Source of the DNA: Ardenticatenaceae bacterium
GTDB lineage: Bacteria; Chloroflexota; Anaerolineae; Promineifilales; Promineifilaceae
Assembly (NCBI GenBank): GCA_011525915.1
Contig: WYBM01000072.1
Coordinates: 1-56,220, forward strand
DNA: 56,220 nucleotides
Direction: 5' to 3'
The position numbers were made by a program, and so were the translations under genes. Of this stretch, positions 7,528-16,518 are shown one piece after another; position 1 is the stretch's first letter; every line of letters starts with the position of its first letter. The notes beneath the pieces were generated by a model. That model saw nothing but the letters and a program-made list of their open reading frames with translations. It did no database searches and had not been told where the DNA came from.

Positions 7528-8719
7528 CCGGGTGGCGCCACAGGCGGTGACCGGCTGCCATTGCCAGCAGCAGCAGCAGTGGCAGCGGTAAATAAGTCAC
7601 CGGATGTTCCAGGTCGCCCTGAATAGTCACCAAGAACAAGGCCCAGGTGAACACAATACTGCCCCCATAAAACAAGGCCACCCAGAGGGTGCCGTGTTTT
7701 ACCCGCTGGCTCACGGTGCGCAGCACCAGAAACAGGGGAATGTACATGATGATGTAATTGGTGGTCGCCGTGCGCACGATGATCACGTTGGTGATGATCA
7801 GCGTCAGCCCAATGATGAACAGAAAATGATCGGCGGTGGGGGGCAGGTTGGGTAGTTGGCGCCATTGCCAGAGCAGGCATAACAGCAGGGCGGCAATGAG
7901 CAGATATTCAACGGGCTTCCCCATCCAGGAAAAGTAATACCCGGTAATCACCCACAAGGGCGAGCCGGTGATGGTGTAGGCCGGGTAATAAACCACCTGT
8001 TCCACAAAGCTGGTCAACCAGGTGGGCAGCAGCAAAAAAGAGAAAGCCACCAGCACGGCCGTGGTGCCCGCAGCACTGCCCACAAACCGCCAGCGCCGCT
8101 GCCCCACCGCCCAGATGAGCAGGGCCGGCACCAGCAGGAAACTCATTTGGGGCTTGATGGTGGTCAGGGTCAATAATACCCCCGCCAGAATGTCTCTCTC
8201 CATTTTTAAGGCCAGCAAGCAGCCTACCAACCACAGGTAAATAAGGCCAGCAAACTGCCCCAGAATAATCGTGCGGGTGCTGTTGTAAAAAATGACACCC
8301 CAGAGCAACGTCAGTGCCAGCAGCCAGGGCGACATGGGCCACGCTAATAATTTGAGCGTCAGGATGATGGCGAGGATAAGGCTGAATTGGATCGTCACCA
8401 ACCAGATGGCCTGTACCCAAGGGTACGTAATGCCTACCAACGGCCTTAGCAGGAAAACGGTGTAAAACGGGTAGACAAACAGTACCTGGTCTTCTTCAGA
8501 TGTAGCCAGACGGCCGTATAATCCTCTTTGAATCGCTTCTGTCGCTGTTTGTGAATAAGGGTCAACCCCCTCTTGCCAGAAAAGCTGAGCGCCGCGCCAG
8601 CGGGGGTAAAAGTCATTGGCCCCTGGCACTTTAGAGGTAAAGGTAACGTAGACGCCCACCACACTTAAGCTATAAAGTGTGAGCAGTAAACCGGCTATGA
8701 GTACATTCCTCTTTGTCAT
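7496..8719 (-). CDS. Glycosyltransferase family 87 (DUF2029)-like membrane protein
   Basis: Polytopic membrane protein of 407 residues with about ten hydrophobic helices. The N-terminal extracytoplasmic segment GANDFYPRWRGAQLFWQEG followed by DPYS is characteristic of the GT-C fold family GT87, which uses polyprenyl-phosphate sugars, often mannose, to build glycans or glycolipids on the outer face of the membrane. AGGAAGG sits just before ATG 8717-8719. It is separated by 8 bp from the upstream GT39-like gene on the same strand, so the two are almost certainly one operon. The 3' end overlaps the convergent dehydrogenase gene by 32 bp. Donor and acceptor are unknown. Confidence 0.8.
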   Translation of the reverse strand: MTKRNVLIAGLLLTLYSLSVVGVYVTFTSKVPGANDFYPRWRGAQLFWQEGVDPYSQTATEAIQRGLYGRLATSEEDQVLFVYPFYTVFLLRPLVGITYPWVQAIWLVTIQFSLILAIILTLKLLAWPMSPWLLALTLLWGVIFYNSTRTIILGQFAGLIYLWLVGCLLALKMERDILAGVLLTLTTIKPQMSFLLVPALLIWAVGQRRWRFVGSAAGTTAVLVAFSFLLLPTWLTSFVEQVVYYPAYTITGSPLWVITGYYFSWMGKPVEYLLIAALLLCLLWQWRQLPNLPPTADHFLFIIGLTLIITNVIIVRTATTNYIIMYIPLFLVLRTVSQRVKHGTLWVALFYGGSIVFTWALFLVTIQGDLEHPVTYLPLPLLLLLAMAAGHRLWRHPVSTPTANQYG

Positions 8720-8727
8720 ATGCCTTC

Positions 8728-10881
8728 CTACCTCTTTAACGCATAGAGAGAATAAGTTCCTTCCCAGGCAGCTACCGGTTCCAAATAGCCCTGGCGCAAT
8801 GTCTCTAGCAGGGCCGCATTTTGGGGCAAGACGGCTGCGTTTTTGGTTTCTACCAGAAAGTGATAGCCAGCGTCAAAGAGAAGGACATGTGTCACGCCCC
8901 CGGCTTGCCACGCCTGGGCAATGGCTGCGGCATCACCATAAAGATATTCCAGATGGCCCAACGTATCCAGAATGCTGTCCGGGCGGCAGTCCCGGTTGCA
9001 GTAGTAGCTGCGTGGTTCATACAAAAAAACCACCACCGCCCTTTCTGGCAGTAGCGTGTTGATGCCCTGCATGGCCGCTATGTGTGCGCTTGTGGCCGGC
9101 AGGCGGCCCAATACATCTTCACGACTGTCAGGCCCCAATACATACCGATGTGGCGCCGCCGCCAGCCAGTTGGTCACCTGGGCCATCAGGTTCAGAACCA
9201 GGGCAAAGGCAATGACCAGCCCCACAAAGCGGCGCAGCGAAAATTGTGGATGGTCAAAACGCGCCAGGTCAGCCAGCAGCCAGGCCAATACGGGGCACAA
9301 GGCCACAAACGCGGGCAGCATCAGGCGTGTTTGCCACAGGCCGGCTGATGCGATGACGCCCACCATCCAGAAGAGGTACTGGCATAAAGCGAATAAGAGC
9401 AAGGCGACATACGGCCGTGGGGCGCGCCGCCCCAATCGTGTTATCAGGTAGACCAGGATAAGCGGCAGAAAGATAAGGAAAAAAGGCCCTGTCTGCCCAT
9501 CACCGCTGGCGTCTTTTAGGCCCAGGGTCAAATCGTGAGGCAGCCGCAGCAGGGCGATAGGGTCCAGCCCAATGCCCGTACCCGGCCCGGCGTAAGCACG
9601 GGTGCGGAAATCATCCCAAAACTGCCCGCCAAAGAGAAAGGGATAAACCGGGTTGCCGGTGAAGAGCAAGCTTTTCAGGTACCAGGGCAGGGCTAGGATG
9701 GCTGCCGGGGTGGCGATGAGAAGCAGCGGCCGTATGCCTGCCCGCCACGCTTTCCGAAAATCCCATCCCACCAGAATGGCCAGGGTAAGGGGCGTGACAA
9801 AGCTGGTATATTTCAGCCCCATGGCCAGCCCACACAAAGCCCCGCTAAGCACAAGCCAGGATGCGTGGCCCGGCTGCTTTTCAGGCCCTACCTCCTTTGC
9901 CTCAGTCACAGAGCGGCTGGAGGATGAAGCCTTATCTTGCCAGTTAAACAAGGCCAATAGCGCCGCCACCTGGTAAAAAGCCAGTGCCAGATCGTTGTAA
10001 GCCTGGGTGCCCAGAGTTAAGATCATGGGCATGCTAAAGAGAAATAAGAGGGCCGTCCACCCTTGTTTTAGCTGTAACCGGTCACGGGCAATAGTATAAA
10101 CCAGCCCGCCAAGCAAAAATATGAAGACAAAGTGCAGCAATTTGGCGGCCACATCGCTGCGCAGCCCCATTGCCAACAGAAAAAGCATCTCAAACAGGAA
10201 AGGGAAATTAAGGTGGGGAATGTCAATGCCACCGACAATCTGGCCCGTTTCCAGGTATAGTTTTGGCCCTTTCAGATGGTAAAATAGGCCGTCCCAATCA
10301 TTGGGAGGCAGTAATGCTTTGAATAAGGCCAGGCCCATCACGAACGCCAGAAAGATGGTAAATGTCCGGGGCAAGGGTGAGATCCGTAGGCGGCGCAAAA
10401 AAGGAATGACTGGGGGTAAGGCCACCACGGTCAACAACAAGGTAAGGGCATAAAGTACGGCCGTGTTTAACCATCCGGCCAACCCCACCCACAGCACCAG
10501 TAAGCCCATAACCCCAAACCCCAGCCCCACAGCGTACAAGGCTGTTTCCAGGGCAGAGGGCGAAGGGAGTCTGAGCCAGGTCAGCAGCCACAAGCCTATA
10601 CCCAAAGCCACGGCCGTGAGCCACAAGGCCACCAGCACCTCTAACAATGACCGGCCCACGGCCGTGGCTGACACTGGCAGCTGCTGCCACAGATCTTTGT
10701 GCTGTACCAGGGTTGTTACCTGGGCGGCGGTCAGCGGTTTTTGCACGACGTAATAGGCGCTCAGGCCATAAAATAGCCAGAGCACAAATAGCACAATGGC
10801 TCCCCACTTAAACCAGGGGGCTGTATACCAGGGCTGGCTTTCAGACTGGCGCTTGTCCATCACGCCCTGATCATACGCCAT
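8728..10881 (-). CDS. GT-C-type glycosyltransferase (GT39/ArnT-like), 717 residues
   Basis: Large polytopic protein with about 11-12 membrane helices and a soluble C-terminal extracytoplasmic domain. The first large loop has PPNDWDGLFYHLKGPKLYL, containing the Asp-x-x-x-x-Tyr-His pattern seen in lipid-carrier-dependent GT-C enzymes. The C-terminal part carries VVVFLYEPRSYYCNRDC, with two cysteines that may form a disulphide outside the cell. It probably transfers sugars from a polyprenyl phosphate to a surface glycan or protein, together with the GT87 protein encoded 8 bp downstream. ATG 10879-10881 is used; a second ATG at 10858-10860 (MDKRQSES) is possible. Neither has a clear ribosome-binding site. 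A TACACT -10-like hexamer lies about 20 bases upstream of the first ATG. Confidence 0.78.
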   Translation of the reverse strand: MAYDQGVMDKRQSESQPWYTAPWFKWGAIVLFVLWLFYGLSAYYVVQKPLTAAQVTTLVQHKDLWQQLPVSATAVGRSLLEVLVALWLTAVALGIGLWLLTWLRLPSPSALETALYAVGLGFGVMGLLVLWVGLAGWLNTAVLYALTLLLTVVALPPVIPFLRRLRISPLPRTFTIFLAFVMGLALFKALLPPNDWDGLFYHLKGPKLYLETGQIVGGIDIPHLNFPFLFEMLFLLAMGLRSDVAAKLLHFVFIFLLGGLVYTIARDRLQLKQGWTALLFLFSMPMILTLGTQAYNDLALAFYQVAALLALFNWQDKASSSSRSVTEAKEVGPEKQPGHASWLVLSGALCGLAMGLKYTSFVTPLTLAILVGWDFRKAWRAGIRPLLLIATPAAILALPWYLKSLLFTGNPVYPFLFGGQFWDDFRTRAYAGPGTGIGLDPIALLRLPHDLTLGLKDASGDGQTGPFFLIFLPLILVYLITRLGRRAPRPYVALLLFALCQYLFWMVGVIASAGLWQTRLMLPAFVALCPVLAWLLADLARFDHPQFSLRRFVGLVIAFALVLNLMAQVTNWLAAAPHRYVLGPDSREDVLGRLPATSAHIAAMQGINTLLPERAVVVFLYEPRSYYCNRDCRPDSILDTLGHLEYLYGDAAAIAQAWQAGGVTHVLLFDAGYHFLVETKNAAVLPQNAALLETLRQGYLEPVAAWEGTYSLYALKR

Positions 10882-10976
10882 CTGGATAGATGTTCCAGTG
10901 TACCTTTGTCATATCGGGTCACAGCGCACGGTGATGCGGTTTTTCCACCCTGGTTCCTACGGATTGACGCCACCCA

Positions 10977-11015
10977 AATTCACCCTTTTTATACGTCAAT
11001 TCACCGCTTTTATAC
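10977..11015 (+). repeat. Pair of 18-bp direct repeats with 21-bp spacing, operator-like
   Basis: AATTCACCCTTTTTATAC (10977-10994) and AATTCACCGCTTTTATAC (10998-11015) match at 16 of 18 positions and are offset by 21 bp, two helical turns. They lie in the divergent region between the GT39-like gene and the secreted amidase gene. The arrangement suggests two protein sites on one DNA face; the factor is unknown. Confidence 0.6.
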
Positions 11016-11088
11016 CGATTGTATGACGCTCCCTTGTTATCATAAAGTAGCTTTTGCACAATGGAGGGAATAACCTGAGGAGAGTACC

Positions 11089-13368
11089 ATGCAGTTTAAG
11101 ACACTTGTAGTCATGAGTTTGATGGGTCTATTGGCGGCGGTAAGCTGGCCGGAAGCAAAAACAGCCGGGGCGCGTTCATCTGTCCAAGTGTTGTCCTGGC
11201 AGGGAACGGACTTTGCGGCGGGTGATAGGCAGGGCACGGCCGTCTCTCACACTGGCCTGACGTTGGCCAAAACAGCCATGACCGGCCTGTTCCTTTCCCC
11301 CGTTATCCCCAGCCCCATGCCCTTTAATGCGGTGGTGCCCGAATGGCGGGCAGATGTGCCCGAAAGCGCCAGCCTGGAAATCCTGTTACGCACCAGCAGC
11401 AACGGCCGTGAATGGAGCCAATGGGTTGACGTGCACGCCCATGAAGATTGGAATACGCCCGGAGATAAGCGGCTGGCCGGTGACATGGTTGTTGTCCCAG
11501 CTGTAGATATAACCCACCGTTACCTGCAGTTTCAGGTGAGTGCTGGCCACTATGCCAGTACGCCACCACCTACGCTTCACCAACTGGACTTTGTTTTTAT
11601 AGATACCTCCGATGGCCCCACGACCGCAGAATTGATCGCTCAACAGCAGGAAATAGATGCAGCCAACAGTGCGTCTACGCCTGATGACCCACAGAACTTT
11701 CCGCGCCCCTTTGTTATCAGCCGGGCGGCCTGGTGTACCCAGCCGGAATGTTGGTATACGGACCTGGACTATGAGACGGCAACCCACCTGTTAGTGCACC
11801 ATACCGTCACCAGCAGCAATGGCGACTCGGCCGCCACCGTGCGGGCCATTTGGCAGTACCATACCTTTACGCGCGGCTGGGGGGATATTGGTTACAACTA
11901 CCTGGTAGACCTGAACGGCGTCATCTTTGAAGGTCATTTAAACGGCAACTACCAGGAATGGGATGTGGTAGGTGTACATTCTGGCAACGCCAACGCGGGG
12001 GGCATGGCTGCTGCGCTTATTGGCAACTTCACCTCACCCGATGAAGGCAGTGGTATCATGCCCTCAACGGCCATGCTTAATGCCGTGGCTGACTTGTTTG
12101 CCTGGAAAGCGGACCAGCGCAACATTGGCCCCTATGGTGCCAGCCGCATGGTTAACGTTAATTGGGGTCTGCCGCACATCATGGGACACCGTGATGTGTA
12201 CGGTGGGTTAAACACACTATGCCCCGGTGGCAATGCCCACAATTATTTACCCTGGCTGCGGCATGCCATTGCCAGCCGTATTGGCTACGTTTCGCCCTAC
12301 ATCTATGTGGATGAATTAAGTGGGGATTTTACCAAGAGCAACGCCAACTGGTATGAAGGGCCACGTGGTTGTGGTGACAACATCCACTCCTTTTATACCT
12401 GGTCTACGACAGACCCGAACCAGAGCACCAATTGGGGCCGGTGGGCTTTAGATGTACCGGTCAACGGCCGTTACCGTATTGATGTGTATGCCCCTTATTG
12501 TGATACCGGCGCGGCCGAAACGGTAGGGGCCCGTTATACGGTTAACCATGCCTATGGCGCCAGCACCGTCACCGTAAACCAGGATGCCCACGTAGGTCTA
12601 TGGATGACGTTGGGGGAGTTTGACCTGGCGGCCAGCAGCACCAATAACCTTTACCTGACAGACCTGACCTCGACAGACAACGGCCGTGGCGTTTGGTTTG
12701 ATGCTGTACGGCTGCTCTATCTAGGTGAAGCCATTGGCCAGGCAAACAATACCGCTCCAGCCCCTGGCATATGGGTGACGACACCACAAGTAGACTTTAG
12801 CTGGCAAATTGTCAGCACCGCGCCCGTTATCCAGACACAATTGCAGGCAGCCACAGACATGGCCTTGCATAACCTGGTCCTTGACCAGACCTGGTCGGGG
12901 GCGGTCTTACAGCACACGCATCCATTTGCCCAAGATTATGGCCAGCTTTATTGGCGGGTCACGGCCGTGACGCAAAATATCGACGGCTCCACCAATACGC
13001 TTGTCTCTGAAGTTACTTCCTTTGGTCTGGATGCCATGCCGCCGACGTCCAGCGTGGTGGGTGTTTATCAGATACCCAATGATCCTGCTTACATTATCCA
13101 CTGGCAGGGCAGCGATGCTACCTCAGGTATTGACGGGTACACCATTCAATACCGCGTTCAAGGAAGTGATCCCTGGACCACCTGGCTGGCAGACACTCCG
13201 TTAACCACCAGCCGCTTTTACCCGCCTGATGAGCAAGTTTATGAGTTCCGCAGCCAGGCGGTCGATATGGCCGGAAATAGTGAGGCGCCTCATGCCAGCG
13301 CCGACATGAATACTCATCAGGCAATTTTGCTCTCCCATGCTATAATGCTGCCTTTTATAAGACGTTAA
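11089..13368 (+). CDS. Secreted PGRP-type N-acetylmuramoyl-L-alanine amidase with golvesin-like and Fn3-like domains
   Basis: Exported 759-residue protein predicted to cleave the amide bond between muramic acid and the stem peptide. A signal peptide (residues 1-27, MQFKTLVVMSLMGLLAAVSW) is followed by a beta-rich region to about 175. The amidase_2/PGRP domain (206-400) has zinc ligands visible in LLVHHTV (His237 or 238), MGHRDVYGG (His367) and LCPGG (Cys378), plus the conserved GYNYLVDLNG. Residues about 402-545 resemble the golvesin C-terminal/xanthan-lyase CBD-like fold (YVDELSGDF through GVWFDAVRLLYL). Residues about 555-745 look like two fibronectin-III-like modules (VTTPQVDFSW and YTIQYR). 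GAGGAG precedes ATG 11089. The many aromatic and Asp/Asn residues fit an extracellular wall- or glycan-binding enzyme. Catalytic residues are intact. Confidence 0.87.
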   Translation: MQFKTLVVMSLMGLLAAVSWPEAKTAGARSSVQVLSWQGTDFAAGDRQGTAVSHTGLTLAKTAMTGLFLSPVIPSPMPFNAVVPEWRADVPESASLEILLRTSSNGREWSQWVDVHAHEDWNTPGDKRLAGDMVVVPAVDITHRYLQFQVSAGHYASTPPPTLHQLDFVFIDTSDGPTTAELIAQQQEIDAANSASTPDDPQNFPRPFVISRAAWCTQPECWYTDLDYETATHLLVHHTVTSSNGDSAATVRAIWQYHTFTRGWGDIGYNYLVDLNGVIFEGHLNGNYQEWDVVGVHSGNANAGGMAAALIGNFTSPDEGSGIMPSTAMLNAVADLFAWKADQRNIGPYGASRMVNVNWGLPHIMGHRDVYGGLNTLCPGGNAHNYLPWLRHAIASRIGYVSPYIYVDELSGDFTKSNANWYEGPRGCGDNIHSFYTWSTTDPNQSTNWGRWALDVPVNGRYRIDVYAPYCDTGAAETVGARYTVNHAYGASTVTVNQDAHVGLWMTLGEFDLAASSTNNLYLTDLTSTDNGRGVWFDAVRLLYLGEAIGQANNTAPAPGIWVTTPQVDFSWQIVSTAPVIQTQLQAATDMALHNLVLDQTWSGAVLQHTHPFAQDYGQLYWRVTAVTQNIDGSTNTLVSEVTSFGLDAMPPTSSVVGVYQIPNDPAYIIHWQGSDATSGIDGYTIQYRVQGSDPWTTWLADTPLTTSRFYPPDEQVYEFRSQAVDMAGNSEAPHASADMNTHQAILLSHAIMLPFIRR
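13335..13346 (+). promoter_or_regulatory. Extended -10 promoter inside the end of the amidase gene
   Basis: TG-C-TATAAT at 13338-13346 matches an ideal extended -10. The 15-mer TGCTATAATGCTGCC recurs exactly at the tRNA-Val promoter (52468). It points toward the flavoprotein gene at 13434, about 88 bp downstream. There is no good -35. Confidence 0.45.
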
Positions 13369-13370
13369 GA

Positions 13371-13401
13371 GATTAGAGATTAGAGATTGGCCCCAATCTC
13401 T
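13371..13401 (+). repeat. Heptamer tandem repeat with adjoining inverted repeat
   Basis: AGAGATT is repeated three times in tandem (7-bp period). The last copy forms the left arm of a hairpin: AGAGATTGG (13382-13390), CC, CCAATCTCT (13393-13401). It fills the gap between the amidase stop codon and the next gene. It resembles the short tandemly repeated heptamers of cyanobacterial genomes in form. Confidence 0.6.
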
Positions 13402-13433
13402 GATCCCCAATTTCTTCAAGGAAGTGGAGGGCT

Positions 13434-14639
13434 ATGGCAGACGTTCAGGAAGTGGATGTGTTAATTGTGGGCACGGGGCCATCAGGGTCATCTATGGCGT
13501 TACACCTGATACAACAGAATCCGGCGTGGGCCAGGCGCATTGTCATGGTAGACAAGGCCGTGCACCCGCGTGAGAAGCTGTGTGGCGGCGGCATCACTCA
13601 TATGGGGTTGAACATATTGGCCCAGTTGGGGCTGGCATTGGAGCCCCAGAGCTTTGACGTGCGTGAGGTACGCCTGCTGTATGAGGACAAATCTTACTCA
13701 TTCCACGGCAACCCGGTTTTTTGCATCATCCGCCGCAGTGAATTTGACCACTGGTTATTACAAAAGGCGGAATCATTAGGCGTGACCGTGCGTCAGGGGG
13801 AAGGGGTAACCAACGTTACCCCACACGAGGATTACGTAGAAGTTGTCACGGAAAAGGCCGTTTTTCACGCTCGTGTCGTTGTCGCCGCCGATGGCTCGCG
13901 CAGCTTTGTGCGGCGGCGGCTAAAGTGGGATGATGACTCCCGGGTGGCTCGTCTGATTGAGGTGTTAACGCCAGAAGACGGCCGTGCCCAACCTGAATTC
14001 CGTGATGGCGTAGCAATTTTTGACTTTACTCCCATGACCACGCACCATTTGCAGGGGTATTATTGGGATTTCCCCAGTTACGTGCAGGGTCAGCCCATGA
14101 TGAACCGCGGCGTCTTTGACAGCCGTGCCCGCCCAGAACGGCCGAAAGCCGATTTGCCGCAAACGCTGCGTGATGAAATGGCCGAACGTGAGCGCAATCT
14201 GGATGACTTTGAGATTAAAGGGCACCCTATTCGCTGGTGGTCGAAAGACGGCCGTTTTGCCATTCCCCGGGTCATCCTGGTGGGTGATGCCGCTGGCGCT
14301 GATCCCCTAATGGGTGAGGGCATCTCTTTTGCCTTAGGCTATGGTGACGTAGGGGCCAGGGCCATTGTAGACGCTTTTGCCCGCGGCGATTTTAGTTTCG
14401 CCACTTATCGTGAACGGGTGTTGGCCAACCCGTTGTTTAGGCAGTTGGAAACCCGTACCAAACTGGCCCGGTTTGCCTATATGCTCAGATATCCCTGGCT
14501 TTTTCGCCTGGGCTGGCAGGTGGCCCGCCTGGTGGTCCGTTTTACCCGCTGGCGTAACCCGGACTACGTGCCCACGATTCCGCCCGCTGTCACCCTGGAA
14601 GTAACCGGTATTCAGTATTCAGTAGTCAGTGATCAGTAG
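13434..14639 (+). CDS. Geranylgeranyl-reductase-family FAD-dependent oxidoreductase
   Basis: Flavoprotein of 401 residues related to geranylgeranyl reductases and PHBH-like monooxygenases. The dinucleotide-binding motif VDVLIVGTGPSGSSMALHL is at residues 6-24, CGGGITHMGL follows, and the second FAD motif VILVGDAAGADPLMGEGIS is near residue 280. Members reduce isoprenoid double bonds of chlorophyll or membrane lipids, or act on other hydrophobic substrates; the context does not say which. GTGGAGGGC precedes ATG 13434. The last residues (IQYSVVSDQ) and stop codon are encoded by the first copies of a CAGT-type intergenic repeat, which has evidently displaced the original C-terminus. Confidence 0.85.
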   Translation: MADVQEVDVLIVGTGPSGSSMALHLIQQNPAWARRIVMVDKAVHPREKLCGGGITHMGLNILAQLGLALEPQSFDVREVRLLYEDKSYSFHGNPVFCIIRRSEFDHWLLQKAESLGVTVRQGEGVTNVTPHEDYVEVVTEKAVFHARVVVAADGSRSFVRRRLKWDDDSRVARLIEVLTPEDGRAQPEFRDGVAIFDFTPMTTHHLQGYYWDFPSYVQGQPMMNRGVFDSRARPERPKADLPQTLRDEMAERERNLDDFEIKGHPIRWWSKDGRFAIPRVILVGDAAGADPLMGEGISFALGYGDVGARAIVDAFARGDFSFATYRERVLANPLFRQLETRTKLARFAYMLRYPWLFRLGWQVARLVVRFTRWRNPDYVPTIPPAVTLEVTGIQYSVVSDQ

Positions 14640-14714
14640 TCAGACTGACCTACTGAATACTGACCTACTGAATACTGACCTACTGAATACTGACCTACTG
14701 ATCACTGAACACTG
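14609..14714 (+). repeat. CAGT/ACTG tandem repeat array with opposing arms
   Basis: The left arm reads TTCAGTATTCAGTAGTCAG and continues in that style to 14643. The right arm has the 15-bp unit CTGACCTACTGAATA three times and a partial fourth (14645-14714). The two halves are inversely related, so the transcript could fold into a long hairpin. The same 15-bp unit is found at 41301-41349. Confidence 0.75.
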
Positions 14715-14725
14715 GCAACCGGCCA

Positions 14726-15304
14726 TCACCGGGGACGGCCGTAAAGCCACCAATAGTCAGCCTGTGGGTATGCCGGCTGCCAGGCTGGCGGCCAGATAAA
14801 TTCGCCGACCTGCCAATGGTTACGCAGACCCTGGTCCAGCATGTAGATATGGTTGGTGGCTTTTGCTTCCAGCCGGTACGGTTCGCCTTGCAGGAAGTGT
14901 ATAAGGGCAGCGAGCATGGCCCGGTTTTCTACGGCCGTTTCGTAATTCACCGCGGCTAAAGCCGCCTCGCGCTGCACATCGTTAAGGTAGGTGCCCCACT
15001 GACGTGCTCTTACCCCCAGCTCTTCGTTGGCGCGTTGTTCGGCGCGTACCACTCTGTCTGTCAGGGCCTCATTAAAGCGTGTGACGGCCGTTTCTAACAA
15101 GCCCCATTCAGCTTCTGTGAGCAAGTTTGCCAGGGCCAGCAGCCGGTGTTGGCGCATCAAATAGCCGCCCAATGTCAGTCGAGGCATATCGCCACGAGTC
15201 ATGGGCCAGTACAGCACTGCGCTGTTCAGATACTCGGTCATCTCTGTGGCCATGGCTAGCAGAATATCTAAATCCCGATGTAATTTTTCTAAATCAGTAG
15301 ACAC
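14726..15304 (-). CDS. Hypothetical protein, 192 residues
   Basis: I do not recognise this family. The protein is soluble, helical and rich in Leu, Ala, Glu and Arg. A long charged central helix (about residues 80-130) suggests an oligomerising or coiled-coil element, and the C-terminal 40 residues are aromatic (FIWPPAWQPAYPQADYWW). The frame is open up to 15412, but the best start is GTG 15302-15304 (STDLEKLHRD), because AAAAGGAGG lies 7 bases upstream. The longer version would cross the divergent promoter region. It is transcribed convergently toward the flavoprotein gene, with the CAGT repeat between the two stops, and diverges from the zinc-ribbon protein gene. Confidence 0.7.
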   Translation of the reverse strand: MSTDLEKLHRDLDILLAMATEMTEYLNSAVLYWPMTRGDMPRLTLGGYLMRQHRLLALANLLTEAEWGLLETAVTRFNEALTDRVVRAEQRANEELGVRARQWGTYLNDVQREAALAAVNYETAVENRAMLAALIHFLQGEPYRLEAKATNHIYMLDQGLRNHWQVGEFIWPPAWQPAYPQADYWWLYGRPR

Positions 15305-15412
15305 GTGACGCCTCCTTTTGTTAGTTGAATGGTCAACCCGATGCACAAACAAACAGTTTGCGCTACGATTACCTTCATTATAGCAAGAACCTGATGGTAA
15401 AAGGATTGTCAA

Positions 15413-16327
15413 ATGTCATACCTTCAACGGTTAATGGCCCTGGTCTTTATCGGGGGAGTATTTTTGTCCGGAACCTGGGTGTATGCGCAAAGTGAAGCGG
15501 CCGTTATCGACACGCTGGCCGTGGATGTATGGCCAGATTTTGATCGTGCGGCGGTGTTGGTGTTGATGACCGGGACATTGCCGCCAGATACAACGTTTCC
15601 CGTGGCCGTCACCATCCCGTTGCCAAATGGGGCTGATCTGAATGCAGTAGCCCGCATTACCACAGATAATGTCATGACCGATGATATCCAATACACCCTC
15701 GGCCTTGATAGTGTCACTTTTGTGACACCTGATGCGCGCTTTCGCGTAGAGTATTACCTGCCCTACACAGCCGCAGACAGCCAACGTGAATTTGCCTTTA
15801 CCTGGCTGGCCGACATCACGGTCAACCGCATTGAAGTCGCGGTGCAGCAGCCTGTTATGGCTACCAACATGCACACTCAGCCGGCGGCTGTTTCTATTGG
15901 CGCCGATAGTACGGATGGTTTTACCTACTATGTGTTACCCGCCACGGCCGTGGCTGCTGGCCAGCCTTACACGGTACAGGTAGATTACACCCTGAGTGAG
16001 CCGGTGTTGAGTGTGAACCGGCTGCCGTTGGCGCCGGCCACTTCTGGCGCTGCAGCCACAGGCACACCGGCCGCCAATACCGGTGATAACTGGCCACTCT
16101 GGCTGGCCGTCCTGGGGGGTATCCTCATTGTCGTGGCCCTGGTCTGGCAGGTGATGGGCAATCGCCAGCAACGCCCGCGTCGGCCACGGCCGCCAAGGCC
16201 CTCTAAGCCTACGCCGCCCCGCCCTCCATCGGCGGCCCGTTTTTGCCACGAATGTGGCGCGGCGCTGCAGGCGGGTGATAAGTTTTGCCGCCATTGTGGC
16301 ACGGCCGTAAAACGACCCCACCCGTAG
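15413..16327 (+). CDS. Signal-peptide membrane protein with cytoplasmic C-terminal zinc ribbon
   Basis: A 304-residue protein. Residues 1-26 form a signal peptide (MSYLQRLMALVFIGG, with YAQS at the likely cleavage site). Residues 27-205 are a beta-rich extracytoplasmic domain without a motif I recognise. After a Thr/Ala/Pro linker, one membrane helix (WPLWLAVLGGILIVVALVW, about 223-243) is followed by an Arg/Pro-rich tract and a double-Cys zinc ribbon, RFCHECGAAL and KFCRHCGTAV, at the very C-terminus. AAAGGAT precedes ATG 15413. The layout (outside domain, one helix, inside adaptor) parallels the vWA-TM-FHA proteins 2-6 kb downstream. The function is unknown; a receptor or envelope-scaffold role is inferred only. 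Confidence 0.75.
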   Translation: MSYLQRLMALVFIGGVFLSGTWVYAQSEAAVIDTLAVDVWPDFDRAAVLVLMTGTLPPDTTFPVAVTIPLPNGADLNAVARITTDNVMTDDIQYTLGLDSVTFVTPDARFRVEYYLPYTAADSQREFAFTWLADITVNRIEVAVQQPVMATNMHTQPAAVSIGADSTDGFTYYVLPATAVAAGQPYTVQVDYTLSEPVLSVNRLPLAPATSGAAATGTPAANTGDNWPLWLAVLGGILIVVALVWQVMGNRQQRPRRPRPPRPSKPTPPRPPSAARFCHECGAALQAGDKFCRHCGTAVKRPHP

Positions 16328-16395
16328 TTCAGCCAACGGTTGTTTGCCCACAACTGCAGGTTTCATCCCAGATAATCGTTACCATAGAAGCCTCC

Positions 16396-16444
16396 AAGAG
16401 GTTATCTTCGAAGAAGATGACTTGCATATGACCTGCACATGACC
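16396..16444 (+). repeat. Small dyad and tandem 11-mers upstream of the Lnt-like gene
   Basis: ATCTTC-GAA-GAAGAT forms a short dyad, followed by adjacent TGCATATGACC (16423-16433) and TGCACATGACC (16434-16444). It may be an operator region; nothing identifies the factor. The rest of the 190-bp gap shows no gene. Confidence 0.35.
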
Positions 16445-16518
16445 TCTGGCACATCTGCCTACCAGGGGTCATCTGGTACGGTTTGGCACAGTTAAAAATC
16501 TGAGTTTCGGAGGATCTG

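Noticed and set aside
7374..7880. 168-codon minus-strand reading frame across the dehydrogenase/GT87 junction
   Set aside because: It is rich in His/Pro in the pattern of a frame-shifted shadow and overlaps two well-supported genes.
7908..8420. 170-codon frame inside the GT87-like gene
   Set aside because: Low-complexity His/Gly-rich shadow of the membrane protein gene in another frame.
14609..14714. CRISPR array at the CAGT/ACTG repeats
   Set aside because: Units are only 14-15 bp, contiguous, with no unique spacers and no cas genes nearby.
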